In this document: in pieces, positions 1-11,480 of the stretch
Numbering within the stretch: position 1 is the stretch's first letter
Layout: the number at the start of each line of letters is the position of its first letter
NCBI GenBank assembly: GCA_023678885.1
Contig: CM042979.1
Coordinates: forward strand, 20,203,513-20,267,512
DNA from: Pogostemon cablin
Lineage: Eukaryota; Streptophyta; Magnoliopsida; Lamiales; Lamiaceae
Direction: 5' to 3'
Length of the DNA: 64,000 nt
Notes under the pieces: model-generated
The model's database searches: none
Told to the model about the DNA's origin: nothing
What the model saw: the letters and a program-made list of their open reading frames with translations, nothing else
Program-made: the position numbers and the translations under genes

Positions 1-364
1 CACATGGGTAAATAGAATCCTAAGTACTCCTCATAGCACATAATCAAGATCAATTTTCACAAGAACTCTACATACTTATCAAATTATACATGCTTCTCAT
101 CAATGAACATTAACACATGAACATATGAATGCAAAAATCCAAAAACCCATATATCAAATCAATCATACAAGCATCTCTACAAATCCCAGCTCATGCATCT
201 CAGTCTATGCTCACAATCCACATCCAAGACGATCAAATATGATAATATAATACATGCCACTCACGCAAGACACACCCATCCTGTAAAGATAAAAAGAAGA
301 ATGGAGATGAGATGAATCAGAGAACACAAAACCTGCAGCTCTACTCCTCCGGAGCATCATCATC
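1..364 (-). other. 3' untranslated region of F
   Basis: No coding potential is visible. The block matches, in reverse complement, the stretch downstream of the third TTCGACC array in element C (about 36300-36510). F and C therefore share this region although C has lost pol and the env-like gene. Confidence 0.7.
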
Positions 365-2384
365 CTAACCATCATCATCCTCACTCATCTCGTCAAACCT
401 CCGCTCCACAATCTGGTGCAGATCACTGATGTGTCTATCCAAGTAGTCAACACGATCACTCATCCTACCAACCCGCTCATCCATGGCCTTATACTGATCA
501 TTAAGCGTGGCATAGTTGGCATTCACGAGTGCCAGTTGTCTATTTGTCTCCTGTTGATTCGTGTTGATTGTGGCCATATGCTCATTCAACAAATGGAATT
601 GATCTCGTGTATACTCATCTAGACCTGCCCACTGCTGCTGTTGAGGCACTGCCGGAATGGGACGAGGAACCCTCTCGTGCTGCTCCGGAATATCCATCTC
701 ATGGTACTCCTCCTCGTCTACATGTGGCTGCTGTGGCGGTGGCTGCTGTGGCCGGAACTCTCCTTGATCAACAATCCGCTGCAGCTCCTCAACCATACCG
801 GCTGCACATATCCGGGCCACTGTCCTCCAATCTCCTCTCGTCCGAACAGTAACGGATAAGGCAGTGTGTCCCAATAAGCTCATCAACCTATTCCTCTCCT
901 CACGAATGGTAGTCATATCACTCACATCAAAGGGGAACATGAAATCGAAGGGCTTAGGTCCCCTCGTAAAGAACCAATCTCCATCTCAGAAATGCGCAAA
1001 TCCTCCCTTCACGCAAGAGAATATAACCAAATTAGGCTCTCCAAGAACATGTGTGATGCCGGTGAAGTCCATGCCATAATACTCAGCTACGGTCGTCAGC
1101 AATCCTCCTATATTCACCTTTTGAAACCCAAGGATCCTAAACCGATTCAGCTGATAAATCAAAAAGAGCCCACATTGAACTTCACTCCGTTCAGCATGCA
1201 CCATAAAGCGTAAAGCTCTCCTCTAGACACATAACTTCCCTCCGAGCGGGCAAACAACGTGTTGCTCAACACCCTATCCATATACCGGAGTACGAGATTC
1301 TTGATTATCGAAGCACGGGCATCCTACGCCTTAAAATCTCCATCCTTCCCAGAAATCTCTTGCCAAAAACTGTTGGCATTGAAGAATCCATTCTCAACCC
1401 GAGCAATCTCTGTAGGAGTCTGAAATAGCACATTAAACTCCTCCGCAGACCACGTCCTCATCACTCCTCCTAGCTGGAAGGTGCACTCATAAGGAAATCC
1501 CATAGGATCCTTCTCAATCGTGATAGAACATAAAACTTCAGCCGTCACATGGAAGTACGTTGGCTTCTTTAGCTCCATAAAATGACGGATCCCCACTTGG
1601 TCAAACATCCATAACATATCATCTCGCATACTCATTGTGAGCATGGCATCCTCATCCTAGTACCTTGTCCTTGCTATATTTTCAGAAACTTCAGCCCATT
1701 TCTCCTTAATCTAATCCCACTCATTCATTTAGATTTTAAAATTCGCAGACAACCTCTCCTTAAGCCTCAACTTCTTCGTCACATTATCCTCACGAGTAGG
1801 CTTATCTTGCCTCTTCTTAGATTGAACTTCAACTTCCTTTCCCTTGTCCTTTCCTGAACAAAATACTTCAATAACAATAAACAAGAAAAACAACCAAGTA
1901 ATTGACTAGCATCCAACTCTACTCAAGACTTCAAGTTTCAATGCATAATCAACCAAACCAAACTTGTTCCAGTCACATCCAATACTCAATCCTCTTGCTT
2001 ATTCACCATGATTTCAACACCAATCAAGCAAAATAATCAAATAATCATAATCAACAACAAGCATGCTTCATTAATTCAAGCAATTCGACATGAACAATCA
2101 CAAGGAACTACTCAAATTCAACAATTCTAGTCCATAATCAATATGCTCATCAATCACACTCCCTAATCACCCAATAATTCACACAAAACTCAAGATTCTA
2201 ACATCAATTAAGCAATCAAACCGAACCAAGTAAGTATTCATACGAAATTGTTCACAACATTCAACTATCACCATGAATTCTCAATAACACCAAGTTTAAT
2301 CAACTTACCCATACCAAAATCAACGCATAGAACATCAATCCTAGGGTAATAGAGTTGAAAAAACATACCTTTTGTTCTGTCCAT
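365..2384 (-). pseudogene. Env-like (ATHILA ORF-1 / putative plant transposon protein type) gene with one intron
   Basis: This is the gene downstream of integrase in the position of the Athila env-like ORF. A short first exon starts with ATG at 2384 and ends at a GT donor after 2369. The second exon begins at 1853 after TTTTGTTCAG. The join keeps frame and gives a lysine-rich N-terminus containing KGKEVEVQSKKRQDK. The central part (1644-1324, then about 1320-960) resembles the plant family that includes ATHILA ORF-1, with FHVTAEVLCSI and the tail LLTTVAEYYGMDFTG. The C-terminal piece (940-365) is Pro/Gln-rich and then forms a coiled coil (QLALVNANYATLNDQYKAMD). Stops near 1735, 1323 and 985 and a frame change break it. 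No signal peptide or clear membrane segment was seen, so 'env' describes position, not a demonstrated function. Confidence 0.75.
1854..2368 (-). other. Predicted intron in the env-like gene of F
   Basis: GTATGT at 2368-2363 and TTTTGTTCAG ending at 1854 bound a 515-nt AT-rich segment on the minus strand. Removing it joins a 16-nt ATG exon to the downstream frame. The sequence within is rich in CAA/ATT and has no open frame. This is inferred from splice signals and frame only. Confidence 0.6.
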
Positions 2385-2628
2385 GGTTAAAAATGAACAG
2401 TTGAATAAACCAACGATATTTGCAATAAAACCCTAGTTTGCAACTGCTTTCATTCAAAAACGCGACAAATCAAAGGAATGAGGGGTGGAATGTGGTTTAA
2501 TCGGTGCGAAAATAAGTAGGATTGAAGATTGGGGGCAAGGTTCTTCAATTAGGAGTGAATTCGAGTGGAGGTGGTGTGCAAAGTGATCGAATGATTTGAA
2601 AATCAGGGTTAAGAACACACGTATCTGG

Positions 2629-3012
2629 CCCAATTCGACCTCAATTCGACTTGTTTAAGAGGTCGAATTAACTTAATCGTGGTCGAATTGACCTTCTGGA
2701 CAACTTTCTCCTTCAATTCAACCTCGATTCGACTTGCTCCCATGGACGAATTAACATGCCTCAGGTCGAATCCACACACTATAAGATTCAGGTCCCCAAT
2801 TCGAACTCAATTCGACCTGAGCTGCTGGTCGAATTGAAATAGTCGTGGTCGAATTGGCTCACTGGAAGTTTGCACACTCCGATTCGACCTTAATTCAACC
2901 TGGGCCTCTGGTCAAATTGCTATGCCTCAGGTCAAATTGGGCTACTGGATGATTTTTGCCCCTCAATTCGACTTGAATGCTTGGATTCGATCATATCCTT
3001 GGTCGAATTGGC
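2629..3012. repeat. F array 3: TTCGACC/GGTCGAA palindromic repeats in the 3' region
   Basis: About 380 bp hold many copies of AATTCGACC and its inverse GGTCGAATT, spaced 10-40 bp apart, often as inverted pairs. Several copies have decayed to TTCAACC or GGTCAAA, which are transitions at the CpG. It lies between the env-like gene and the integrase stop. Element C has an equivalent array at 35885-36275. Confidence 0.92.
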
Positions 3013-3505
3013 TCCCTGGTGCTCCAAAATTAAGTTTTCTTCATCCCATACACACTTCAAGCTTAACAAACGAACATTAGGTACCAAAATAGAGAATAAC
3101 TCCATCAAGAATCAATCCTAAAACTTAACATTCATGAGTAACTCCGTAAACAACACAAAACACATAACAAAACAACACTAAACATTAGGTAAGTTACAAA
3201 AAATCAACACATAAAAACCGATTAAAGTTTTAAATATGCCACAAAAAATTAACTTCCCTAACAAATATTATAAAGAAAAGATTATACTATCGGTGCTTAT
3301 TGAGGTAAGTACATCACACCCCCCAAACTTAGTAGAAACTATAATCGAAACTAAGTTTGCAAAGAGATGTAATTGCCAATAAGTAAGCACTTCAAATATA
3401 AAAATTTCTTACTCACATGAATGAAATAAAGCAATAAAACGGAAGGGAAAGCCCCCAACAGGCACTCATGTTTAACGTCGGAGAGTCACGACGGTACCAA
3501 TTTTA
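3013..3505 (-). other. Conserved noncoding block after pol of F
   Basis: The block runs from just after the integrase stop and contains CTCTCCGACGTTAAACATGA (inverted), a pyrimidine run and an internal polypurine tract. The same block follows the last coding frame in A (20786-21160), B (about 27780-28132) and C (35396-35740). Nothing codes here. Confidence 0.8.
3317..3330 (-). other. Internal polypurine tract of F
   Basis: On the minus strand this reads AAGTTTGGGGGGTG, preceded by TACT. It nearly equals the terminal polypurine tracts of A, B and C (AAGTTTGGGG..), but lies more than 3 kb before the 3' LTR. It could prime plus-strand synthesis a second time; that function is an inference. Confidence 0.6.
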
Positions 3506-4773
3506 CTATAAGGTATCTTTAAAGATGACGCAAGCATCATCTGGCAACTTATAATGCTTCAATCGATGCCCATTCGCCGCGATAATATCCCCATCTTTGT
3601 CCATAAGCTCAAACCTCCCCCTTCCACAGGCTCTATGAATCATGAATGGACCAGTCCATATTGACTTCAATTTCCCTACGAAAAGCTTCAAACGAGAGTT
3701 AAAAAGTAATACCTCATCACCTTGCTTGAACTCCTTGTATGAGATCTTAGAATCATGCCACTTCTTCATCCTTTCCTTGTAAATCTCTGAATTCTTGTAA
3801 GCACGATTTTTAAACTCATCAAGTTGATTAATGTGAGTCATCCTCAACTCTCTCACATCCTTAAGAGACAAGTTCAAACTTCTTAAAGCCCAAAAAGCTT
3901 TGTGTTGGATCTCCACGGGTAAGTGGCATGGCTTCCCATAGATAATTTGGTACGGTGACATGTCCAACACCGTCTTATAAGCGGTATGGAACCCTCACAA
4001 AACATCATCGAGCTTTATAGCCCAATCCTTTCTATTGGTTCCTATCACTTTCCCCAAGATTTGCTTCACTTGACAGTTAGAGACCTCCGTTTGCCCATTC
4101 GCTTGAGGATGATAGGGTGTAGTAACCCTATGCTTGACACCATAATCCTTAAGCACCTTCTCCAGAAGTTTATTGACGAAGTGAGACCCTCCATCACTTA
4201 CTAATGCTCTAGGAACTCCATAGCGGGCAAAGATATGCTTCTCCAAGAAAGATATAACAGTCCTTGAATCATTCAAGTAAGTAGGAATTGCTTCCACCCA
4301 CTTAGAAACATAATCCACAGCTAAGAGGATGTAGAGAAATCTATTAGACGGGAGAAAAGGTCCCATAAAATCGATCCCCACACATCAAAGATTTTTACAA
4401 CAATGCTCGGCTGAAGTGGCATCTCATCTCTCCTACTTATATTCTCCATCCTTTAACATCTATCACATGTCGCCACATAGGTTTCACAATCTTTAAACAA
4501 AGTAGGCCAGTAGAGAGCGGATTGAAGTACCTTGGCTGCTGTCTTATGAGCTCCGAAGTGCCCCCCATTAGGTTGTGCATGGCAAAACTCGAGAATACTT
4601 TCCATCTCTATCTCGGGCACACACCTACGGATGATAGAATCCGTGCATATTTTGTAAATAAACGGATCATACCATATAAAAGTCTCAACATCTCTCTTGA
4701 ATTTAGCAAGTTGATATCGGTTGAGATCTCTCGGAATTTCACCCACATCAATGTAACTGACATATTCTGCATA
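3506..4773 (-). pseudogene. Integrase domain of F pol (broken)
   Basis: This is the Ty3/gypsy integrase that would insert element cDNA. A zinc-binding HHCC region is visible (CHAQPNGGHFGAH, then CETYVATCDRC, about 4640-4453). The catalytic core follows with all three acidic residues: D in GIDFMGPF, D in VSDGGSHF, E in GQTEVSN. The C-terminal part (3970-3506) carries WTGPFMIHRACGRGRFELMD, the usual end region. Breaks are a TAA after CDRC, a 1-bp loss just before GIDF and a TGA after KLDDVL. Two of the three are stops explained by C-to-T or G-to-A transitions. The gene cannot make a full protein. Confidence 0.9.
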
Positions 4774-6625
4774 CTATGGATCCATCCCTTGTGCAGCAAC
4801 CACACATGCTCGTTCAGCCCCTTCAACCAACACAGCCATAATTTTCTCATCAGGGAACATCTCCTCAATATAATCAAAAGAATCATCACAATGCTCCCTT
4901 GTCTCCAACCTTGATAAGTGATCCGCCAATACGTTCACCATACCTTTTTTATCTCGGATCTCCATGTCAAACTCTTGAAGCAGAAGAATCCATCTTATGA
5001 TTCTTGGCTTTGTTTCCTTCTTCTCCATCAAATACCAAATCGCAAAATGATCCGTATACACTATAGTTTTCATGCCAACCAAATACTGTCAAAACTTGTT
5101 GAATGCATACACCACAGCTAAAAACTCCTTTTTAGTCACAGTGTAGTTCTTTTGTGCTGCATCAAAAGTCTTACTCGCATAGTAGATGGCGCAGAACTTC
5201 TTTTCTCTCAGCTGCCCAAGCACCATTCCAAGTGCTACATTACTTGCATCACACATAAGTACAAACGGCTGAGTTCAATCTGGTGTGATCAAGATAGGTA
5301 CAGTAATAAGCACCTCTTTCAAAACCTGAAAAGCTGTTAGACATTCATCATCAAAAACAAAAGGAACATCCTTTTCAAGTAAATGAGACAAGGACTTGGA
5401 GTATTTTGAGAAGTCTTTGATAAATCTTCTATAAAAATCAGCGTGTCCAAGGAAGGACCTCACTCCTCTTTCATTGGTCGGTGGTGGAAGCTTCTCAATT
5501 GCCACCACTTTCGCTCTATCCACCTGCAATTCCTTGGCAGAAACATGATGCCCAAAAACAATCACATCTCTCACCATGAAGTGGCACTTCTCCCAATTCA
5601 AGACAAGATTAGTTTCTTGACATCTCTTCAACACAGTAGCAAGGTTAGATAAACAAATATCAAAGGAAGAACTAAATACAGAAAAATCATCCATAAACAC
5701 CTCCATGATCTTCTCTATCAACCCATCAAAAATTGCCATCATGCAGCACTGAAAGGTAGCAGGTACATTACACAATCTAAATGGCATCTTTCTAAAAGCA
5801 AAGGTCCTATATAGGCAAGTAAAAGTAGTATTTTCCTGATCCTCGGGAGCAATCATGATTTGATTATATCCCGAGTACCTATCCAAAAATAATAGAACTC
5901 ATACCCTGCGAGACAATCAAGCATTTGATCCATGAAAGGAAGAGGGAAATAGTCTTTGCATGTATTTTCATTTAGTTTCCTGTAATCAGTACACACACGC
6001 CATCCTATTGGAATCCTAGTGGCTATTTTCTCTCCATCCTCAGCTTTCATTATAGTCATGCCCCCTTCTTAGCTACAACATACAATGGACTCATATGAGG
6101 ACTATCACTAATCGGATAAATAATTTCAGAATCTAACCACGCTAGGATTTGCTTCCTAATCACTTCTTGAATCGCGGGATTCACCTTTCGTTGATTTTGG
6201 ATACTACTCTTGGCCTCATTTAAGAAACTTATTCTATGCATGCAATATGAAGGATTAATACCTTTCAAATCATCAAGAGACCACCCAATCGCAGACTTGT
6301 ACTTCCTAAGAACATCTAACAACTCCTCAAGTTGATCATCATCAAGGGAAGAAGATACTATTACTGGATATTTTTCATTGTCACCAAGAAAGGCATACTT
6401 CAAGTGTTCCGGTAACGATTTCAGCTCCTCTTTCTTTTCTTCCATCGGAGTACTCTCTCTATCCAACGACAAGTACTTCCTAGTCCACTTCACTTCTTCA
6501 ACCTTAGTTCTTTCCAATTCATACCTGTCATCACCCAAAGCAAGTAAGTTTTCAAGATATTCAATACATACCTCATTGGAGAGATCATCAAGCTCCGTAG
6601 TGGGATAAGTAAGAAACTCCATCAA
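4774..6625 (-). pseudogene. Reverse transcriptase and RNase H of F pol (broken)
   Basis: The N-terminal linker (6625-6340) is followed by RT fingers and palm: RVCTDYRKLNENTCKDYFPL near 5970, MDRYSGYNQIMIAPED at 5886 and the active site FMDDFSVF near 5690. The C-terminal thumb contains SFLGHADFYRRFIKDFSKYS. RNase H follows (about 5270-4900) with VLMCDASNVALG, YASKTFDAAQKNYTVTKKE and YTDHFAI. A stop after VVAKKGA (6056), a frame change near 5870, a TGA at 5275 and a TGA in NKF*QYLVG break it. The catalytic residues are still present, so the decay is recent relative to the family's age. Confidence 0.92.
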
Positions 6626-6631
6626 GCATGT

Positions 6632-7490
6632 CTAAAGAGGGTCCTTAGATAGGATCAAAGACATATCTTCCTTCACAATCTCCTCCACTACATCAATACT
6701 ATAACATTGTGACTCCATAGGCATCTTCATTGCTTTGTCAAGGTTGAATAGGACCTCTTCTTTATCCATCCGCAACCTGAGCTCCCCCTTTTTAACATCA
6801 ATCATGGCCCCAGTAGTAGCAAAGAAAGGTCTCCCCAAGATAAGAGGGATGTTATCCTTGTCATCTTCCATCTCAAGTACAAGAAAATCCACAAGAAAGA
6901 CTAGTTTCTCTACTTTGACAAGAACGTCTTCAATGATTCCCTTCGAAAAAGTCATCGACCTGTCCGCCAATTGTAGAGCAACCATTGTAGGAGATAACTC
7001 TCCCAAACCAAGCCTTTGAAAGATAAACAATGGCATCAAATTGATGCTTGCCCGAAGATCACACAAGGCTCGTCGTGCCGGCCATTTTCCTATCTCACAC
7101 AAGATAGTGAAGCTTCCCGAATCCTTCATCTTCTGTGGCAACTTCCTTTGGATAATTGAGCTGCAATTTTCAGATAAGTTCACCGTCTCAACTTTGCCCA
7201 AGCTTCTCTTTTTCAACAATATATCCTTAAGGAATCGGGCATAGTACGGTATCTCCAATATTGCCTCAGAGAAAGAAATACTCAAACTTATCTTATTTAT
7301 GTTATTTGAAAACTTCTTGACTTCTTTTCCAATCCTTTCTTAACCAGCTTATAAGGAAACGGCGGACGTATCTTTGTTTTGGGAATACCTCATTCATCAC
7401 GCTCAATCTTCTCCACTTTATCCTTTTCGGCTCTCAATCTCTTGGCTCTTTCCCACTTCTTCTCTGCTATGATCTCAGTATTCTGCTCAT
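6632..7490 (-). pseudogene. Aspartic protease region of F
   Basis: This retroviral-type aspartic protease would process Gag-Pol. The fold is visible from FTILCEIG through the flap to PLILGRPFFATTGAMID. The catalytic loop reads CDLRASINLMP, whereas C has CDLGASINLMP; glycine in the D-[ST]-G-type loop is replaced by arginine, so this copy should be inactive. Upstream, 7490-7290 holds the KKWERAKRLRAEK-type linker shared with A, B and C. A TAG after SKDPL separates it from RT. The matching intact-loop copy is in C at 34240-34560. Confidence 0.85.
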
Positions 7491-7557
7491 TTGGAACCAA
7501 TGGAGTAATGTTCACTTCATGAGGAGTATTCGGTGAAGAAAATAGTGCGACGCGGGA

Positions 7558-7960
7558 CAATTCGACCTGAATTCGACCAGGAGCCTTGGTCGAATTGGGT
7601 ATATAGTAGTCGAATTGTGCACCTGGAAGTCCATTCTCACCCTGTATGCTCGATTCGACCAGGATTTGACCTGTAAGTCTGGTCGAATTGAAGTCCCCCT
7701 GGTCGAATTGGCTCTCTGTAAGATTTTATCCCCCGATTCGACCTGAATTCGACCTATGGATCTAGTCAAATTGAATGGCTGCTGGCCGAATTGAGCATCT
7801 GATAAAATAGAGTGCTCCGAAAGGTAGGATTCGACCTCAATTCGACCTGGTCCCCTGGTTGAATTGAAGACCTGTTGCTTTTGAACCACGTCCAGTAGGC
7901 TCATTCGACCTCCCCTGCTGAATTCGACCTGTGGTGTAGGTCGAATTGGGGTCAAATTGA
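7558..7960. repeat. F array 2: TTCGACC/GGTCGAA repeats at the gag-protease junction
   Basis: About 400 bp are full of AATTCGACC and GGTCGAATT in inverted pairs, for example CAATTCGACC...GGTCGAATTG-type arms around 7570-7600. The array is translated as the low-complexity Gag C-terminus (repeats of NST, GRI, VEF, RSN). Neither arm contains a stop in any of the three frames. Confidence 0.95.
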
Positions 7961-9575
7961 GCCCTCGACATATCCAACTTCGATTCTGACCTCATAGGTC
8001 CCTCGTACTGTGTTCTAGACCTCAATGTGATGGCATTGCAGGACTTTGGATTCTCAATACTTTGCGACGAGAGCTTTCCTTTCTTAATAGTTTGAGTGAG
8101 CTTGTTAACACTTCCTGCCATCTCTCCCATCAACAATGTAAGGTCCTTCACTTGCTTGGATAAATCCTCATGGTTTGCATCAATCTTCTTCTCTAACTTG
8201 GCCTCAAGACGATCCACTCTAGCATCATTCCTAGCCATGTACCTGTTCACCGTATCCTCGAAACCTGGCTTTCTTTCTTCCACTTTTGCACTCGGATCAA
8301 CACCCATCGGAGGTTGAATTGTATTGTTAGGATTACTCTATGAAAACTCCGGCCTCCTAGGCTGTTGATAATTACCCAGGGGACCACGATTGTTGTAGTT
8401 CCCTTGATAATTCTGGTTGCCCTGATTTTGATACCTTGTTCCTTGAATACTTTGGCCCATAGCGTAGTTTGCTTCTTCCATCTCCTCTAGGATCATTCCA
8501 TCATTCATAACCTCCTGCTGCATGATTGGTACGCTCTGAGAAATATCACTGATTTGCTTTTGTTGGGACTCAAGTAGCTTGCTGATATTGGACAAGCTAG
8601 AGACGATCTCATCTTCTCTACTTGTTTTCACCATAGCATGTTCAACCTTAGCTACTTTTCCAAGGACGTAAGTGCCTCTCACTCTATCAGTTGGCCAATC
8701 TCTTGAGTTCATCGAAATATTTTCAAAAATTTTCTCGGCCTCTATGGATGACTTAGTAAGCAATGCTCCATTAGAAGAAGCATCCAATAACACACGAGAA
8801 TAACAGTCCAATCTATTGTAGAATATGCTGATATATTTAGCTTCAGATAGCCCATGTTGTGGACACTTACAAAGCATGTCCTTGAATCTGTCCCAAGCTT
8901 CATGAAACTTCTCTCCACTACCGATAGCAAATTGGTTAATGTCTTGCTTTATCTTGAACACCTTCGAAGGTGGCATGTATCTTTCCACAAACTTTAACTT
9001 CAATTGCTCCCAAGTAGTGCATTCAGCTGCGTTAATAGTTTCGTACCAATCTCTCGCCTTTTCAGTAAGCGAGAATTTAAACAAGAGGATATTCCTAGCA
9101 TCTTCATGTTCTCCTGCATCTTTTTTAGTACTTGCATAGCCCAAGAAATTGTTTAGATGCTGTTGTGGATCCTCAAAAAACCCTCCTGAAAAGAAGTTCC
9201 TTTCTATCATGCTAATAAGAGTGGGGTGAAGATCGAAGGCCGCATTAGCCCCCTTGCTCCTAGAAGCCCAAAGTGTCTAGCCCCATTATTCTTGAAGACT
9301 TCACGGATGGCCAGATTGTCCGAATTCGCTGCCATATTGACTGTCACTACTTCCAAATTACCTTCGGTTGCAGCTTCAATCATTTGCGAATTTAGCACGT
9401 CAACTTCAACTCCAAGGTTAAGAGCTTCAGTTGGATCTACGTTCTTATTCTTACTCTTCTCCTTCTTTTTCTTCCTCGATAATGCTCCGATCTCAAGATT
9501 ATATGGCTCTAATTCACCTTTCTTTGATCTTGTGAGCATACACCTGAAAAGATTAAGAGTTTGATAGTAAAACAA
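7837..9575 (-). pseudogene. Gag of F (broken)
   Basis: The structural Gag starts at MLTRSKKGELEPYN (about 9540), as in the intact 701-residue Gag of C. The capsid-like retrotransposon gag region is GGFFEDPQQHLNNFLGYAST ... ARDWYETINAAECTTWEQLK ... RYMPPSKVFKIKQDIN. Next come a Gln/Asn/Arg-rich stretch (YQNQGNQNYQGNYNNRG) and a coiled coil (LEAKLEKKIDANHEDLSKQV), then the motif array. No CCHC zinc knuckle was found. A frameshift near 9220 and a TAG at 8338, where C has TGG, split the gene into three pieces. Confidence 0.92.
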
Positions 9576-9624
9576 GAATTAAAATAGTCCTAATAAAACC
9601 AGAAATAATAAAAAGATATTTTAT

Positions 9625-9654
9625 GCCCGGGTTCGATCCCCGGCAATGGTGCCA
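9625..9654 (-). other. Primer binding site of F (tRNA-Asp, unusually long)
   Basis: The plus strand here reads like the 3' end of plant tRNA-Asp, through the acceptor stem, both T-arm strands and the T loop (GGGTTCGATCCCC). The match runs about 29-30 nt, while B and C match only 18 nt. Two mismatches, inside AATGGTGCCA, are C-to-T changes at CpG. It starts 6 bases inside the LTR boundary. Confidence 0.85.
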
Positions 9655-10672
9655 GAAACTTGATGGGCGTTTTCTCAATACACAATTAATCCCCAAGTAT
9701 GAAAGATATTAATCGTAGCTTAGATAAGTGACCAAGTTATATATCGAACCCAAGGGATGGATAAATATCAATTTAATTATATTCTAGTATGTTAAGACTA
9801 TGTTGGAAATTATAATGGTTGTGATATTGAAATTAAGTAACAACTATAAATTGGATAGCAAGTAAAAATAACAAGAAGAAGAGATAAGTGAGTTGTGATC
9901 AAGTAAGATAGTAGGTAGTTCTTTAGGTAATCCAGTTTCACTTATTAATTCATCTTCCATGTGACGGTGTCCGACTCTGCCTTGTGGTTTATGGACTCAT
10001 CACTAAACTATGCAAATTCACTCCATAGACACAAGTAAATATGCGTATGACACGTGTGAATATCCTCGGAGCAAGAGATATAATTCACCCCCCTTTCTAG
10101 GTACTATCAGTATCACTTATTTCCCGTGCACTTAGTACTCTAACCCGATATGATCTCCCTTTATAGGTACTATGAAATTATACTCTTTATTCTATTTATT
10201 AACCCGAATATGATTCAATTAAGAAGTGTTCATATAAGATAGTTCTAATAAGACTTCGGAATCCCTTCACTTAGAATTATACATAAAACCCTGCTCAGCA
10301 GTGAACGCACTCAACCAATAACCAAGTTATGTATTCAGACTCTACACAACAATTATTGATGCACAAAATAACCGTGAGTATAGATTAAAAACGCACAATC
10401 TTATATAAAATAAACTACAAGTAGTGTTGTACGGAGTTTGCACATGAAATATAAATAACTCATGAAACCTTCATAACCCTAGAACTACCGAAGTAGCTCT
10501 AGCCCATGATTGATCTAAGAACAATCATGGTTAGTTGGACTGGTCTTACTTGAATCTCCAATGGAACCTCTCTTGCAGCCCCTCCGGATGATGGATGATC
10601 TCTCCTCTTCACAACTCTACGTCTCGTCCTCTCTATGTATGTCGAACCTCTCTATACTGCTGCATAAGCCTT

Positions 10673-10680
10673 CTTTTATA
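10673..10680 (-). promoter_or_regulatory. TATA box of the F LTR
   Basis: TATAAAAG on the minus strand follows ATTACAAG, as in the LTRs of A, B and C. It lies about 100 bp downstream of the motif array and marks the probable U3/R promoter. Confidence 0.7.
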
Positions 10681-10775
10681 CTTGTAATCATGCCTCTCGG
10701 GCTTGGAATGGGCTTTTTTAAGTGATCACACGCATTGATGGTGTAAAAATACGGATATGGTAAGTTTCCAAGGCT

Positions 10776-11050
10776 CAATTCGACCTACACAGCAGGTCGA
10801 ATTCTCCACTTCAGGTAGAATTGGAGGTCAAATTAGCCTACTGTAAGTCCCAGATGCTCACTTCGACCAGAGGCCCTGGTCGAATTGAAATAACGTGGTC
10901 GAATTGGCTTTGCCATCGATCAATTCAACCAGGATTCGACCTGATGCTCAGGTCGAATTCCACTATCGTGGTCGAATCCACCTTCTGCTCATGTTCTGCC
11001 TTCAATTCGACCAGCAGGCCTGGTCGAATTCTCCTCATTTTGGTCAAATT
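10776..11050. repeat. F array 1: TTCGACC/GGTCGAA repeats in U3 of the LTR
   Basis: There are roughly a dozen copies of AATTCGACC or GGTCGAATT, some decayed, directly upstream of the TATA box. Example: GGCCCTGGTCGAATTG paired with CAATTCGACC-type arms nearby. It has the same flavour as the two internal arrays of F. Confidence 0.93.
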
Positions 11051-11329
11051 GCACTCCTACTTTGCCCCAAACGGATGGCTTCGACTTCCTTCCTTCAGTT
11101 TTAAACACTTCCATTCCAATTTCCTTTGAAAAACCACTCAAATGGCTCCAACAACACCTGATTCGTGACTTCATACAATATATATCAGTTTACAATCGAT
11201 TACAACCTTCAAACACTTCATAATAGCACAAATCCAGGTGCAAGATTCGTGAATTTACACATTCATCAGGTATTTGCAATAATCTTATGAAAGGTATCTG
11301 TGACTGAATTGATCCTTCCCCTCCTCCAA

Positions 11330-11480
11330 CCAATCTATTCCTTTACCTCTCTCCAAATCTGGTTGGTATACGGGCAATGAAAGAAGAGATGCGATGTAGT
11401 TTCAAAATCGAAGCAAAAATCACATTGTTTATCTTCTCTTGTGCACCATATCCTGTCCTTCGTAGAGAGCCTTTCTCTAT
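11330..11480 (-). pseudogene. LINE ORF2 C-terminal zf-RVT domain
   Basis: In one minus-strand frame this reads KDRIWCTREDKQCDFCFDFE followed by TTSHLFFHCPYTNQIW. The C-x2-C ... H-x4-C spacing and the HLFFxCPYTxxIW end are characteristic of plant LINE zf-RVT regions. The frame continues to the junction with F at 11269. The segment 11488-12125 just upstream is the linker and thumb of the same ORF2, in several frames (MEDFSPLLNDINNMIQSW, RFLWG). Confidence 0.8.

Larger units (their letters stand above)
1..11268 (-). mobile_element. Element F: Athila-type Ty3/gypsy LTR retrotransposon (3' LTR off window)
   Basis: Reading right to left, the element has a 5' LTR (11268-9661), a tRNA-Asp primer site, gag, protease, RT-RNaseH, integrase, an internal polypurine tract, a spliced env-like gene and a 3' untranslated region. 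That order, with an ATHILA ORF-1-type gene after integrase, is the Athila layout. The left window edge lies in the 3' UTR: bases 1-50 match, inverted, the 3' region of element C near 36461-36510. The 3' LTR is therefore outside. Every gene has stops or frameshifts. F is inserted in the LINE to its right, and the 5 bases after the LTR, GGTAT, should be one target-site duplication copy. Confidence 0.93.
9661..11268 (-). repeat. 5' LTR of F
   Basis: The LTR is 1608 bp and runs on the minus strand from TGATGAATGTGTAAATTCAC (11268) to ...AACGCCCATCA (9661). Termini and body match the LTRs of C. It carries a motif array upstream of a TATA box. The 3' LTR partner is outside the window, so age cannot be estimated here. 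Confidence 0.92.

Noticed and set aside
1854..2300. Small plus-strand or unknown gene in the AT-rich stretch
   Set aside because: No frame of any length; best explained as the intron of the env-like gene.
9625..9654. Partial tRNA-Asp gene on the plus strand
   Set aside because: It is the primer binding site of F: correct distance from the LTR, no D arm or anticodon arm upstream.
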